This document shows, piece after piece, positions 48,427 to 59,419 of a stretch of DNA of 64,000 nt (position 1 is its first letter; the number at the start of each line of letters is the position of its first letter). Under the pieces are notes generated by a model. That model had not been told where the DNA came from, did no database searches, and saw only the letters and a list, made by a program, of their open reading frames with translations. Source of the DNA: Acanthacorydalis orientalis. Its lineage: Eukaryota > Arthropoda > Insecta > Megaloptera > Corydalidae. Both the position numbers and the translations under genes were made by a program. The stretch covers positions 4,828,501 through 4,892,500 of the forward strand of contig CM068320.1 in the NCBI GenBank assembly GCA_034766995.1, read 5' to 3'.

Positions 48427-49455
48427 TTATATATGACAGTTAATATTATCAAGTATATTTAAAATTTTGTATAAGTGTAACTCTCACATACAAATAATAT
48501 TATAGCTGTTCTACTTCAATGATGTTAGAGAACCACATCGAAGTTCAGGTTTCAGTTACATGAGTACTAAGAGGAGTTTGTCGTCTACTTTGCACTAGCT
48601 ACATTTATGTGATTGAATTTTATAATATGAGTTGTAATAACTGCTATTGAATATAATAGAAATAAACGTATATTAATTGCCTTTAGTAGTAAGATTAATA
48701 TTAACGAATAACTAGAGTAGACTATTTGTTAGGTTACATTGATATAAATTGTTAATTTATATTTTCATGTAAAGTAACAAATATAAAATTAATCATATAT
48801 ATTATAATCAAGAAACGTCTCCCTCTCTCTTTCTATATATATATATATACATATAATTTTTCTTATATACATTATATTTTCATTTTGCATCTAGTTTGAG
48901 ATAAGAGAGAGTATAGCATTTATTCAGTATGATAGATGTATCGTTTTCCACTTCAATGTGGTTTTTTAATAATTTTATATTTTTGGATTATTGAATTTAA
49001 TTTCAAAAATTAAATAAAAACAGCTGATTACAACTTTCTTAAAATTATACAAGAGAATCTATATTAAACTAATTTCCATATAACTAACTGAAAATGTTAA
49101 TAAATCAACATGAATTAAAAAAGAATAACTAACTTTTAGAGCAAACTATATGTTTTTTAAGCACGCTTATATTTTAATTTTTGAAATTTTCCACATTTAC
49201 TTCTTTTAATTTTTATCTTATTGCTATTATTTATTCATCTTTAAGCCAGTTATCAAGTATAAAAAAGATGATACAAATATATTTTTGTATATTTAAAATG
49301 TTATATTATAAAATAACTACAAATTAAAAATTTACACAGTGACACGTTTAGAATAACAACGTTTTAACTGAATTTATTTGTAGTAAACTATTATGTATGT
49401 CACGCAAATAATTTTTATTATTTTAATGGTTAACTACTTTAGCGTATAACAAAAT
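48216..49455. other. AT-rich spacer
   Basis: A (CA)n run near 48388-48412; nothing else recognised. Confidence 0.5.
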
Positions 49456-49778
49456 TTAATATATGTATGAATTAAAAAAATAATTCTTGGAATATGTAAA
49501 TTGTTTTATGAATAAAGATTTCAATAACACAGAGCGTCAGAAGAATAAAAAAATGTTTATATATACATATATGGGAGAATTATAGATATATAGGAGACGA
49601 AGAGTGACTTTCGATAAACCTAAGAATCTGGTTATAGCGAGGAAATAAAAAAATAGATTTTTTTCATAATATCAATTGTAAATTTTGGAATATTATGGCA
49701 GATAAATTTTTTAGACTGTGTTGACTCATTTTTTTACATAGCATAAAATAGATATTGTGTCAACTTCTATTCCATATT
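49456..49778. repeat. Family B repeat, right copy (inverted)
   Basis: Inverted copy of 47612-47942 at around 85-90 percent identity by eye. No terminal inverted repeats within the unit and no coding content are seen. Confidence 0.85.
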
Positions 49779-51046
49779 TTATTTGCGCTTATATTAAAAT
49801 GGTTTTTACCAAATATACATTTTATTTGATTCATCATATGTACTATTGAATTTGATTGGCATTACGTTCTAGAAGAAGAGTTTTTGATATAGCTTAACTA
49901 GCTTAACTTTCAAAGAAGTGAAAGTGTGTCAATAAAAGACTAGTGTCGCAATTGGAAAAGATTGAAACTATGAAATTTTTTACGAAAAAAGTTCAATACA
50001 TTAAGAATTGAGTTTATTAAATTCTCATATCGTCATAGAAAGAACCGTATGGACTAGAATATAGTATCAAACAACTTGACAGAGGTAATTGGATTCAATT
50101 AGTAGTCAAAATAAAAGAACGATATAAATCAAGCCAATAGTTTACTGCCGATGTTACTGATTTATTATTTAAATATACGCTTGACAAAACTTTAAAATGC
50201 AGATAAACGTTTTCGTTTGAAAACAGTCATTTCGAAATCGATACATTTTATTTCCAAATTCTGAAGATCTACTAATGGAACGAATTGATTTTCAGGTCAA
50301 TACCAAATGTATTTTTGAATTGATTGATTCTATATCTGGTTTCAATTTTAGAGTCATTTTCTGTAGCTTATGACAATATCATGTAGCTAACAGAAAATAT
50401 GTCTCAAAAACCGAAATTGATTGTAGCAGAATATGTATTCAGTAATCCAACAAAATTCAATCGAAGAGAAAATTAAGAAATATATTTTGCTTTTTATTTG
50501 GTTTATAAATATATACAGTAAAAACAACATTCTTCATGATATACCACTTTTTTTATTAAGAATTTCATTTGACTTGTATATAATTGATTAATTAAATTTT
50601 ATACTCATACATTATGTAATATTCATTGTTTAATTGGAAGGATGAATAGATCGTTGCTTATAGGCAAGCAATGTCTAGACAAATAAAAAAGATATTAAAA
50701 AAACTGAGAATTGTTTCAATTTCTTTGTTTGTATAGCTGTTGAAAAGAGAAATTATAATACATAGAAAACTTTTTCCTTCATAGTTAGCCAGTTTACAGT
50801 ATATAAAAATATAGCAACTTAAGAGAACTGATAAACAAATTATTACGGATTTCTATTTTAAATAAAAATATGTTGAAATCAGGACATTTTCACATTTGAT
50901 TGTATTGTCATAAGTAATAGCATTAACAAATTTAACGTAAATTAATGTTGGAAAATAAAAAAATCTGAATCGAAATTTACATTTAAAATTTCTTTTACTA
51001 TTAAAAAGTGTATATTCATGAAAAATTTTGAATACTTTTATTTAAT
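49779..51046. other. AT-rich spacer
   Basis: No element recognised. Scattered short open stretches at 49900-50470 could be an old coding relic but match nothing I know. Confidence 0.4.
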
Positions 51047-51054
51047 ATTGTATC

Positions 51055-51396
51055 CAGTGACCCACTCAGGGTTATATCTTGAGGGGAGGGGGGACTTGAA
51101 AGGATAAAAAAATTTTAATGTGAATTCAATAAACTTCATTAGGTCATTATAAAAATTATTTGAAAAAATAAATTCCAGTTTCCTTTTCTTTTTACAAATT
51201 TGGAATTATTTCAGTCATGGTTATATTAAACTCTCACTGTATATATAGAGGATAGTGATAGGAATTACACTAATCTCTCCGTGTGTGTAGGAGCATTTTC
51301 GTTCGATGATTTTGTTTTGTTTTTTAGTGTTTTTTGCCTTTACTTTTAGGAGGTGCCAGCGCCCCTTGGCTCTTATACCCTGAGTGCCCCACTGAT
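51055..51396. mobile_element. hAT-type MITE (342 bp) with 8-bp duplication
   Basis: Ends CAGTGACCCACTCAGGGT and ACCCTGAGTGCCCCACTG are inverted repeats starting with CAG. The flanks ATTGTATC (51047-51054) and ATTGCATC (51397-51404) are an 8-bp duplication with one mismatch, as expected for hAT. No coding capacity. Confidence 0.88.
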
Positions 51397-51404
51397 TGCA
51401 TCTA

Positions 51405-51627
51405 TAATATATGTTTAATTGAAAAGATGTTCTTAGTAATATAAATTATAGAACCTTTTAATAGATATTAATTTAAATTTACTAAAACATATTTGTAATG
51501 TTTAATTATAAAGCTAGTACAATATCAATTAACTATAGTTATGCGATTGCTCCATGACGAGACGCTGCTGATAAATCGAGTTGTAATGAATTTGTTACTT
51601 CAGTATTATTTCTATGTAATAAATGAT

Positions 51628-51689
<62 letters not shown>

Positions 51690-52317
51690 TAAATATACAT
51701 ATATGGCTATAGAGTAGGTATATATTTCTGTAAAAGTATAAATGTTCATGTAATCAATTATTTGAACAGTTCAACAAAATTTTTTTTTTGTATTATATCG
51801 AAACCAGTATTTGATTTATTAGTATTGAAGTTGTAAAAATAACAATTTTTTATATTTTAACTATAAAAAATTAATAAAACTTGAAACATATTAATCAGTT
51901 TACTTATAAACTTAATAGAGCACAGATGATGATGTAAAAATTATGACAATTTTTTGTGAAAAACCGTCTAATAAAAGATTCCTGCTAGAATCTTCCGTTT
52001 ATTTTTTTGTTACTTCTTTCTTTATCTATAGGACATGAAAATAATATGTAGTAATTTCCTTTTGAGACAAATATACATATATACATACATATATATATAT
52101 ACATACTATATATATACATACATATATAACAGTAGACTCCTGTTAATAACATCATTTGAAAACAACTTCGATGTTTTTTTTTCAAATGACAACATTACTA
52201 AGTCATTGGTTTTGAGATGTAAAAACATGATACACATATAAGATAATAATATGTATATATAAATATACATATATATCTTCATTTCCATTTTTCTAACTGA
52301 AAAATTGAGCATGAACA

Positions 52318-52385
<68 letters not shown>

Positions 52386-52438
52386 ACATTTAGATTATAA
52401 ACGAGTATAAATAATGGCGATTTTCTTTAATATTAATC

Positions 52439-52499
<61 letters not shown>

Positions 52500-53149
52500 T
52501 AATTGCACAGGGCAGATTTATATGTTTCCATTATTATATAGTTTGGTCTATATATACTTATAAGAAAAAAAATGAATAAAGAAGTGTTGCAGACATACAT
52601 TGTTTACTTAAAATTAGAAGCTCAATTTAATATTAACGAAATGTCAAATCTTCATTTCGCTCATCAAGAAAGTATATATTATGTCTCTAATACTGTTTTA
52701 TTTATGTAACTAACACATTAAAGGAAATTTAATCTGTGTTTATCCATCTTCTATGTGCCTACTAAACTTTTTAACAAACTTTGATAAGGTTAGTTAATTA
52801 TTCATAAACATAATATTTCAAATTTTCATCTTTGTTCTACTTGTTTACATTTTGAAGAAAAGAAATCTATGAGGAAAAATATTTATATTTCTCTTATTCT
52901 TCTAATCTGAATTTATAAAATTAAATTATCAATTTGAATTTATTACGTTTACGTAGGTTATGATCACTAAACTCAGTTTAAAAAAATTACGGTAATTGAA
53001 ATATGGATGAGCTTTGTATCTGAAATCCTTAATGGGAATATTAAGAGTTCAGTGGCGGAATTCAACCAATATATAGATAAATCGTCTTAGTATAGGTTCA
53101 TTTTGTGTCGTAATGTAATGTTGTGTTAATTTTCGTCTTAGTATAGGTT
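51405..53149. other. AT-rich spacer with (TA)n arrays
   Basis: (TA)n-rich at 51630-51700, 52320-52382 and 52440-52498. A 17-bp direct repeat (TCGTCTTAGTATAGGTT) at 53082 and 53133 abuts the NUMT. Confidence 0.6.
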
Positions 53150-53772
53150 AACCAGCATCCGCGGTTATACAAAATATGCAAATAAATTTTATTATTATAT
53201 AGTTATTTGTTAATATTTTTATAGTTAACTGTTAATAATAATTTTAAGGTGGAATTTAAATTAAATTTAAATTTATATAGTTAGTTTTATGAAGCTATTA
53301 AAATTTAATTATAAACTAGTATTAGATACCCTATTATTTAGAATGTAAATATATTAAGTATGGTAGTAATAGATATAGTCTTGAAACTAAAAAAAATGGC
53401 GGTATTTCAATCTAATTAGAGGAATCTGTCCCGTAATCGATAATCTGCGAGAGATTTTACATAATTTTATTTAATTTGTATATTGTCGTTATAAGAAAAT
53501 TTTATAAGACAAATTAATTTTCTAAAATTTTTATTAAAATTTATTTCAGCTCAAGATGCAATTTATAATTATAAGGAGATGGATTACAATAAATTTATTT
53601 AAATGGATAATGGATTGAAATATTTATTTGAAGGTGGATTTAATAGTAATTTAAATTAATTGATTTAATTGATTTTAGTTCTAAAATATGTATATTTCGC
53701 CCATCGCTCTTTTTTTTAAAAAGGGATAAGTCGTAACAAAGTAGGTGTACTCGAAAGTGTACCTAGAATGAT
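53150..53772 (+). pseudogene. NUMT: mitochondrial 12S rRNA, 3' part
   Basis: Conserved small-subunit rRNA landmarks appear in the correct order: CATCCGCGGTTATAC (53155), ACTAGTATTAGATACCC (53315), AATGGCGGTATTTC, GAGGAATCTGTCCCGTAATC, CGCCCATCGCTC, AAGTCGTAACAAAGTAGG and GTGTACCTAGAATG. The 5' third of the gene is missing. It lies in nuclear-type sequence with transposons on both sides, so it is a nuclear copy of mitochondrial DNA unless the assembly is chimeric. Confidence 0.92.
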
Positions 53773-53843
53773 CAAATTAAAGCTTAAATAGAGAAGTTTT
53801 TCATTTACGTTGAAAGGAAGTTGTGCAAATCAATATAATTTGA
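53773..53843 (+). tRNA. NUMT copy of mitochondrial tRNA-Val (anticodon TAC)
   Basis: Acceptor stem CAAATTA pairs with TAATTTG. The D arm is CTT/AAG, the anticodon stem TTTCA/TGAAA encloses the loop TTTACGT, and the T stem is TTG/CAA. The anticodon TAC is at 53806-53808. The position between 12S and 16S matches the insect mitochondrial order. All stems are intact, which argues for a recent transfer; not expected to function in the nucleus. Confidence 0.9.
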
Positions 53844-54690
53844 GATAAAGAAATTATTTATTTGTTTTATTTGATTATTATTTAATATAAGTAAATTTAA
53901 TTTATATTTTTTTGTATATTTTATAGAGAAAATAATTTTAATTATAGTAAATTAGTGTTAAAAAAGAAATTTGAAAAATTAAAGTGTTCGTTAAAAAGTA
54001 GTATTTATTTCATGTACCTTTTGTATCAGGATTTATTAAGTAAAATTTAATGAATTGAAAATTCTTGAATTAGAAGGAGTTAATTAAATATGATAGTTTT
54101 TGTTTTATAATAATTATAAATATTTAGTTAGTAATGAAATGTTATTCGTTATTTAAAATATCTAGTTTTTTAAGAAATAAATTTAATTTATACATTAATT
54201 ATATGATTATTTGATTTAAAAATATATTATTAGTTAATATAAATATATTAAGGGATAAGCTTTAATTTATTTGGATTATAATTTGTAGTGGTTGATATTA
54301 ATTGTAGATTTAGAAATAGTTATCAATAAAATTTTTCTATTAATTTATAAAGATTAAAAAAAATATTTATTATGAATTTAATTATTGTATTAAAATTAAA
54401 ATTTTAATTATTAAAATTTAGTAAAAATGATAAAATTAGTATAGAATGTTTGAATTTGATTATTATAAAAAATTAATTTAAGGAATTCGGCAAAATAATG
54501 TCCACCTGTTTAACAAAAACATGTCTTTTAGAGTATAATTTAAAGTCTAGCTTGCCCACTGCAAATTTTGAAGGGCCGCGGTATTTTGACTATGCAAATG
54601 TAGCATAATAATTAGTATTTTACTTGAAAGTTTGTATGAATGGTTAAATAATTCGGAAATGTATACGGAGTCACTCTTACTGTAGATTTA
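53844..54690 (+). pseudogene. NUMT: mitochondrial 16S rRNA, 5' part
   Basis: Contains TGTACCTTTTGTATCAGGAT (54014), GAATTCGGCAAAATAATG, CCTGTTTAACAAAAACATGT (54505) and GGGCCGCGGTATTTTGAC (54573). CATAATAATTAGT and TATGAATGGTTAAA follow near 54635. These are hallmark large-subunit rRNA blocks. The copy stops before the 3' peptidyl-transferase region; the exact end in TA-rich DNA is unclear. Confidence 0.92.
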
Positions 54691-54697
54691 TATACAT

Positions 54698-54702
<5 letters not shown>

Positions 54703-54774
<72 letters not shown>
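54703..54774. repeat. (TA)n microsatellite
   Basis: TA array between NUMT and mariner; the mariner inserted at its right edge and TA continues beyond its other end. Confidence 0.9.
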
Positions 54775-54775
<1 letters not shown>

Positions 54776-55696
54776 GAGGTCAGACAATTAAATAATGCGA
54801 CCGATTTTTTTTCTCGGCCTGTGGTAACACTGCGAACCTGTAACTCCGCCACCGTAATAGCAGATCCCTACTCTCTCGATTGAGACTTTGACCACCCTCG
54901 TACGATCATTTCTTCGCCAGCTGTTTAGTGTTTTGTAACAACGCGCGAGTAGTGCATGTCACGAAGCCCACCGAATGAACATCGCTCAAGATTGTCTCGA
55001 GCAGGTTGAAAGTGATCCTACTCTTCTCGATCGAGTTATTACTGGTGATGAAAGTTGATTCTTTCAATATGACCCCGAAACTAAACGACAAAGCCAACAG
55101 TGGCTGTCCCCTGGAGCACCAAGGCCAAAGAAGGCGAGAATGAGCAAGTCCAAAGTGAAAACCATGTTGATTTGCTTCTTCGACAGCAAAGGGGTGGTTC
55201 ACAAAGAGTTCGTACCACCTGGACAAACCGTAAATCAAGTATTCTACCGCAATGTGCTCGAAAAATTACGAAAAAGGGTGCTCAGAGTGCGTCCAGAGAT
55301 CGCGAAGACTTGGGTTCTGCATCACGACAATGCTCCCTGTCACAGTGCGTTCAGTGTCTCTCAGTTTTTGGCATCTAAAGGCATCGCAACGTTACCACAA
55401 CCGCCCTATTCACCGGACATGTCACCCTGCGACTTTTTCCTATTCCCCCATATGAAAAAATTCGTCAAAGGTCGACATTTTGACTCTGTTGAAGATATCC
55501 AAGAATCTGTGACGAGGGTACTCGGAGAGGTCCCACAAGAAGTGTTCCAGAATTGTTACGAAAACTGTAAAACTCGCTGGAATAAGTGTATAGATGCGGG
55601 AGGGGACTACTTTGAAGGGGATCGCAGCGATGTACCTTAATTTTTAAATATACTCGATTTTTGAATTTTGTCGCATTACTTAATTGTCTGACCTCG
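54775..55696 (+). mobile_element. Mariner element with near-perfect ends (922 bp)
   Basis: Terminal repeats beginning CGAGGTCAGACAATTAA match at 26 of 27 positions, flanked by TA. The transposase frame from 54975 (MNIAQDCLEQ) to the TAA at 55638-55640 is open except for one TGA at 55056-55058, where mariners have Trp after GDES. It keeps all three catalytic aspartates: GDES, HHDNAPCHSAF and PYSPDMSPCDFF, with D34D spacing. The end is GGDYFEGDRSDVP. About the first 120 codons (DNA-binding region) are deleted. This is the best preserved transposase in the window. Confidence 0.93.
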
Positions 55697-55698
55697 TA

Positions 55699-55889
55699 TA
55701 TATATATAAATATAAATCCGCTGTGGTAGTAGCTGAAATCGAGGCAGCTGGTGTGAAGAATTCTCTTAGTTTAATCTTAACATACGAAGAACGTTCGTAG
55801 TTTAATCGTAAGATACGGAGGAACCACGTAGTTACTATCCAATGAAGCAAGACTGGAAGGTCATGAAAAAAGTAGCGAAATAAAATAGG
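55699..55889. other. Short spacer
   Basis: Nothing recognised. Confidence 0.4.
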
Positions 55890-56665
55890 ACATTGTGGAA
55901 TTCAGTGAAGTAATAAGAAAAAGAGAAAACCTTATCGAATTAAAATTGGGAATTTATTTATTGCCATTAAATAGAAAAAGGAAATACAATTTCTCAAATA
56001 CTCTGAAAGAATTGGAAAGGAGAATTGAAGAATTATACGCCAGTAAAAAATAACACTCAACATGGATTATAGAAAAACAAAAGTGATTTTTAATCTATTG
56101 GTTCTTCTAAAAAAAAGGAACAGAAATTGAAGAAATCACGAAGTATGTTTATTTGAACCAACTTATTAACTAATTGAAAATGTTAATAGAAGAATTCAAA
56201 TTAGGGAGTTCATTTGGACGAAAAGCTTTAATATTTAGATCAAACATTCCACTCTGTTTGAACATAAAAGTATTTGATCAGTAGATTCTACTATGTACTC
56301 ATCTATGGAAGTGAAACATGGGTTTTTGTTACCAAATAATGCAAAGACTTAAGACACTGCAAAATAAGTATAGAAAATTGTATGTTTGGAATAACAAGAA
56401 CAGATAAGAAAAAATAGGATGAATGCGTAAATAAATTGGAATTACAGATAATAAAAAAGAGGAATTTGAAATGGAAATGGGTAGGAAATATTACAAGAAG
56501 AGAAAATAATGAATGGATATGAGAAATTATTGATAGGGAGCCAAGAATTTTTTTTTAAAAAAACAAACAGAAAAAGATCTATGAACGTTGGAATAATGAC
56601 AAAACAAAATTTATTAGAAATTTATGAAAAAATGAGATATTGAATCGTCAGAGGATCGAAAAAGA
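55890..56665 (+). pseudogene. Old RTE-type LINE fragment
   Basis: A diverged version of the C-terminal half of the LINE at 21830-23292. Readable pieces: KVIFN near 56085, SSFGRKALIFRSNIPLCLN at 56205-56270, YGSETWV at 56305-56330, NLKWKWVGNITRRENN at about 56465-56510, and MNVGIMTKQN near the end. Many stops and small deletions. Older than the other two copies. Confidence 0.75.
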
Positions 56666-56668
56666 TTA

Positions 56669-56669
<1 letters not shown>

Positions 56670-56735
<66 letters not shown>
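56670..56735. repeat. (TA)n microsatellite at RTE 3' end
   Basis: Pure TA, immediately following the RTE fragment. Confidence 0.9.
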
Positions 56736-56863
56736 GAGTATATGGAGTGATGCAACTCAGGCTTCCACATGAAAGTATTAAAAAAAACTCAAAAATTAAA
56801 AAAACATGTTATCCCCCATTTAGTATTTTATTTCAATAGTATTTTAGTATTGAATTGAACTAT

Positions 56864-58550
56864 TAGTTTGCGCAAAAATAATTGCGGTTTTTACGTATCG
56901 AGTATTGTTCGGGATCCTGAAGCATGCCGAATGGCCAGTAACTTTAATACTGGTCCTTCCCGTCCCTGCACGGCCGGGCCGTGCACATCAGTACCTTCCT
57001 TCCCTTAAAAGGAAGGTGAACTGGTCGGACTGGCGGTGCATATATGAACGAACGACCAAGATTCCCGCCAGTGGATGAGTCCATCGTAAAAACAGGACAA
57101 CATCAAATCAACAATATAGACAAAACAGTATATCATCGAACCGCGCAGCAGAGCGGAGCGTCTATATTTTACTCCTTGTGTTCATTGCTAATTCATTGCT
57201 AACATCACATGTATGACATAATATAGTGATTTTAACTAACTCCAGTGTATCTTTCACTTATTCACGTACAACTGTGGTCCGCCGAATTGGATCACAGAAA
57301 AGGCGCGAACAAGTATAAAGATGTATATATCAGTTAATAATTATATTTATTAATCAAAATAAGAACCTGTGGACTGCATACATTTCTCCCAACGGGAAAC
57401 AAGTTTGTTTATTCCTACAAGATAGAATTCTGTAGTCTTGGAATTAATGGATACATCGAAAGCGCTTTGAGCTGTTGCTTGCTCTTTGAAAACCTTCTTT
57501 CGTAAGAAATTACTCAAATGTTTAAATAATCTGTCGGAGACAGGTCCAGAGAATAAGATCGGTGAGGTAAGGTTTCATAACCTAATTCATTTAATTTTTT
57601 TAAAGTCATTTATGAGACGTGTGGTCGGGCGTTGTCATGAAGAATAATTGGTCCTCTTCGATTGACTAATGCTGGCCGTAAACGATACAATTTCTCATGC
57701 ATTTTTTTCAATTTCCTAATAATATTTTTCTGTTGTTATTGTTTTACCATGATTTAAGAAATTGTAGTGAATGATGTCACTTTTCGACCATCAAAGAGTA
57801 AGCATAATCTTTTTTTCATAAATTTTCGGTTTATGAAAGTGTTGGTGTTTCCCCTCGGTCTTTCTCCACTGTGATGAACATTTCCGATTGTTGCATAGAA
57901 CCTACTTTTCATCACATATGACAATGCGATCAAGAAAGAGATCATTTTTTTACGCAAAAGAAGCGCAGAGCAGACTTCGTATCGCCGAATTGCTTGATGT
58001 TCGTTTAGTTCATACGACAACCATTTATGTAGCTTTTTGTTTTTCCAGTTAGACTCAAATGTCGAACAACTGTTGAATGATCAACATTGAGTTCTGGCAC
58101 CTCTCGAGTCGTTTTACGTGGGACCGCTTCAATAATGGTTCTTAAATCAATATTATTTATTGCTGAAGAACGTACACGACCCTACACATCATTAAGGCTT
58201 TCGTTTTCATTACGGAATTTTTGGAACTAGTGATGAGCTGTACGTTCACTAATTGACTCTTCGCCAAAAACATATTTGATGTTTCGAGCAGTTTTTGTTG
58301 TTTTATGCCCTAATTTAAACTCATGCAACAAAATCGCGAGAATTTGCCTTTTTTCCATGAATAATTTAAAAAGTTATAACCAACAATAGTAAAGAATGAA
58401 AACAATAGACTAAAGCTGAAATCCAGTAGTGTTAATTTAATTGCTTACAATAATATATTACATGACTTTTAACAAAAGATAACGGTGACTATAAAAATTA
58501 TCGCGAAACTTAAAATGATAAAAACCGTAATTATTTTTACATCAACCTAA
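56864..58550 (-). mobile_element. Mariner (Hsmar1/SETMAR-like) with nested LTR
   Basis: Ends TTAGTTTGCGCAAAAATAAT (56863) and its imperfect partner TTATTTTTACATCAACCTAA (58531-58550) resemble the TTAGGTTGGTGCAAAAGTAA terminus of that subfamily. Without the inserted LTR and its duplication the length is about 1276 bp, full size. The transposase starts at 58358 on the minus strand (MEKRQILAILLHEFKLG). Blocks include STVVRHLSLTGKTKKLHKW, ELNEHQAIRRYEVCSALLLR, ICDEK (the following Trp is a stop), LHDNARPHVS and YSLDLSPTDY. Several stops and frameshifts; dead. Confidence 0.88.
56906..57311. mobile_element. Solo LTR (406 bp) nested in mariner
   Basis: Starts TGTTCG and ends CGAACA, the inverted TG...CA termini of LTRs. 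It is flanked by a 5-bp duplication AGTAT (56901-56905 and 57312-57316), and the mariner sequence resumes cleanly on both sides. Much richer in G+C than its host element. Superfamily (Gypsy or BEL/Pao) cannot be told from the LTR alone. Confidence 0.88.
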
Positions 58551-59142
58551 TGAAATACTAAATAAAAACAAACATGACTTTTCTTAACCCGTGCACCTCT
58601 TTTAAATACGTTCATGTGGAAGCCTAAATTGAATCAACCTGTTTATAAATGAATGTGTGTGTGTGGAACAAATGTGGTACTGTATTTTAAGGTTGAATAA
58701 ATTAATTTTGTTTAAATGTTGGGAAAATTTTTAATTTTATTAAATAGATATTATTTTTCGTACAAATTTCAATGGTATAGAACAATTATATATATATATA
58801 TATATATATAATAAACGTAATTTTATAATTTAATTATATGTTACTAAGTTTTAGTTCCGTGATTTACATTTGATAAGAGACGGGGCAAGATTGCTAGTAA
58901 TTCAAGTAATATTATTTAAGCAAATTGAATAAGAAAGTGTACGATATAATTACTCGATACTACTTAACTCTTACTTGATAATAACTAATATATTATAAGT
59001 AGAAATTACCAAAGATATTTATATTAACGTTTATGAAGAAAGTGTTGAACAGTTATTTTAATTGCTAAAGTACAGAAAAATCGGATTTTTATGATTTGAA
59101 TTCTTAAATCTGAAGTATAAATTTAATTCCATCTGTCTATAT
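58551..59142. other. AT-rich spacer
   Basis: Nothing recognised beyond a short (TA)n run near 58788-58810. Confidence 0.5.
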
Positions 59143-59325
59143 TGTCAAAGTTAAATAAATAAATGTTATTTTATAGTTAGCTGTGATTTAAAAACAAGAT
59201 AGAAATAGTATATATGTTGTTGATATGGGTAGTCAGTTGTTAATACTTGTTATTAGTAACAATGTAAAAGTTATGTTTAATTAATTTGTAATTAAACATC
59301 TAAATGTAAAATTAAAAATCCAATA
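59143..59325 (+). repeat. copia element 5' LTR
   Basis: Begins TGTCAAAG and ends CCAATA, 183 bp. It differs from the 3' LTR by about ten substitutions and two small indels. TATAT precedes it and also follows the 3' LTR. Confidence 0.88.
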
Positions 59326-59338
59326 GGTTATGCGCCCC
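59326..59338 (+). promoter_or_regulatory. copia primer-binding site
   Basis: GGTTATGCGCCCC directly after the 5' LTR; close to the GGTTATGGGCCC site of Drosophila copia, which is primed by an initiator tRNA-Met fragment. Confidence 0.75.
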
Positions 59339-59419
59339 GTCGCGTTTCTGAGTGCGCGACCTTGATAGCTTTTAGTTTAGTTTATTTTTTTTGTGAAATC
59401 TCGCTTAAATCATATCAGG

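Noticed and set aside
53773..53843. Functional nuclear tRNA gene
   Set aside because: The fold is the mitochondrial type with reduced arms, and it lies between mitochondrial 12S and 16S sequences.
54906..55378. Antisense and out-of-frame open frames over the mariner at 54775-55696
   Set aside because: The transposase frame 54975-55640 explains the region.
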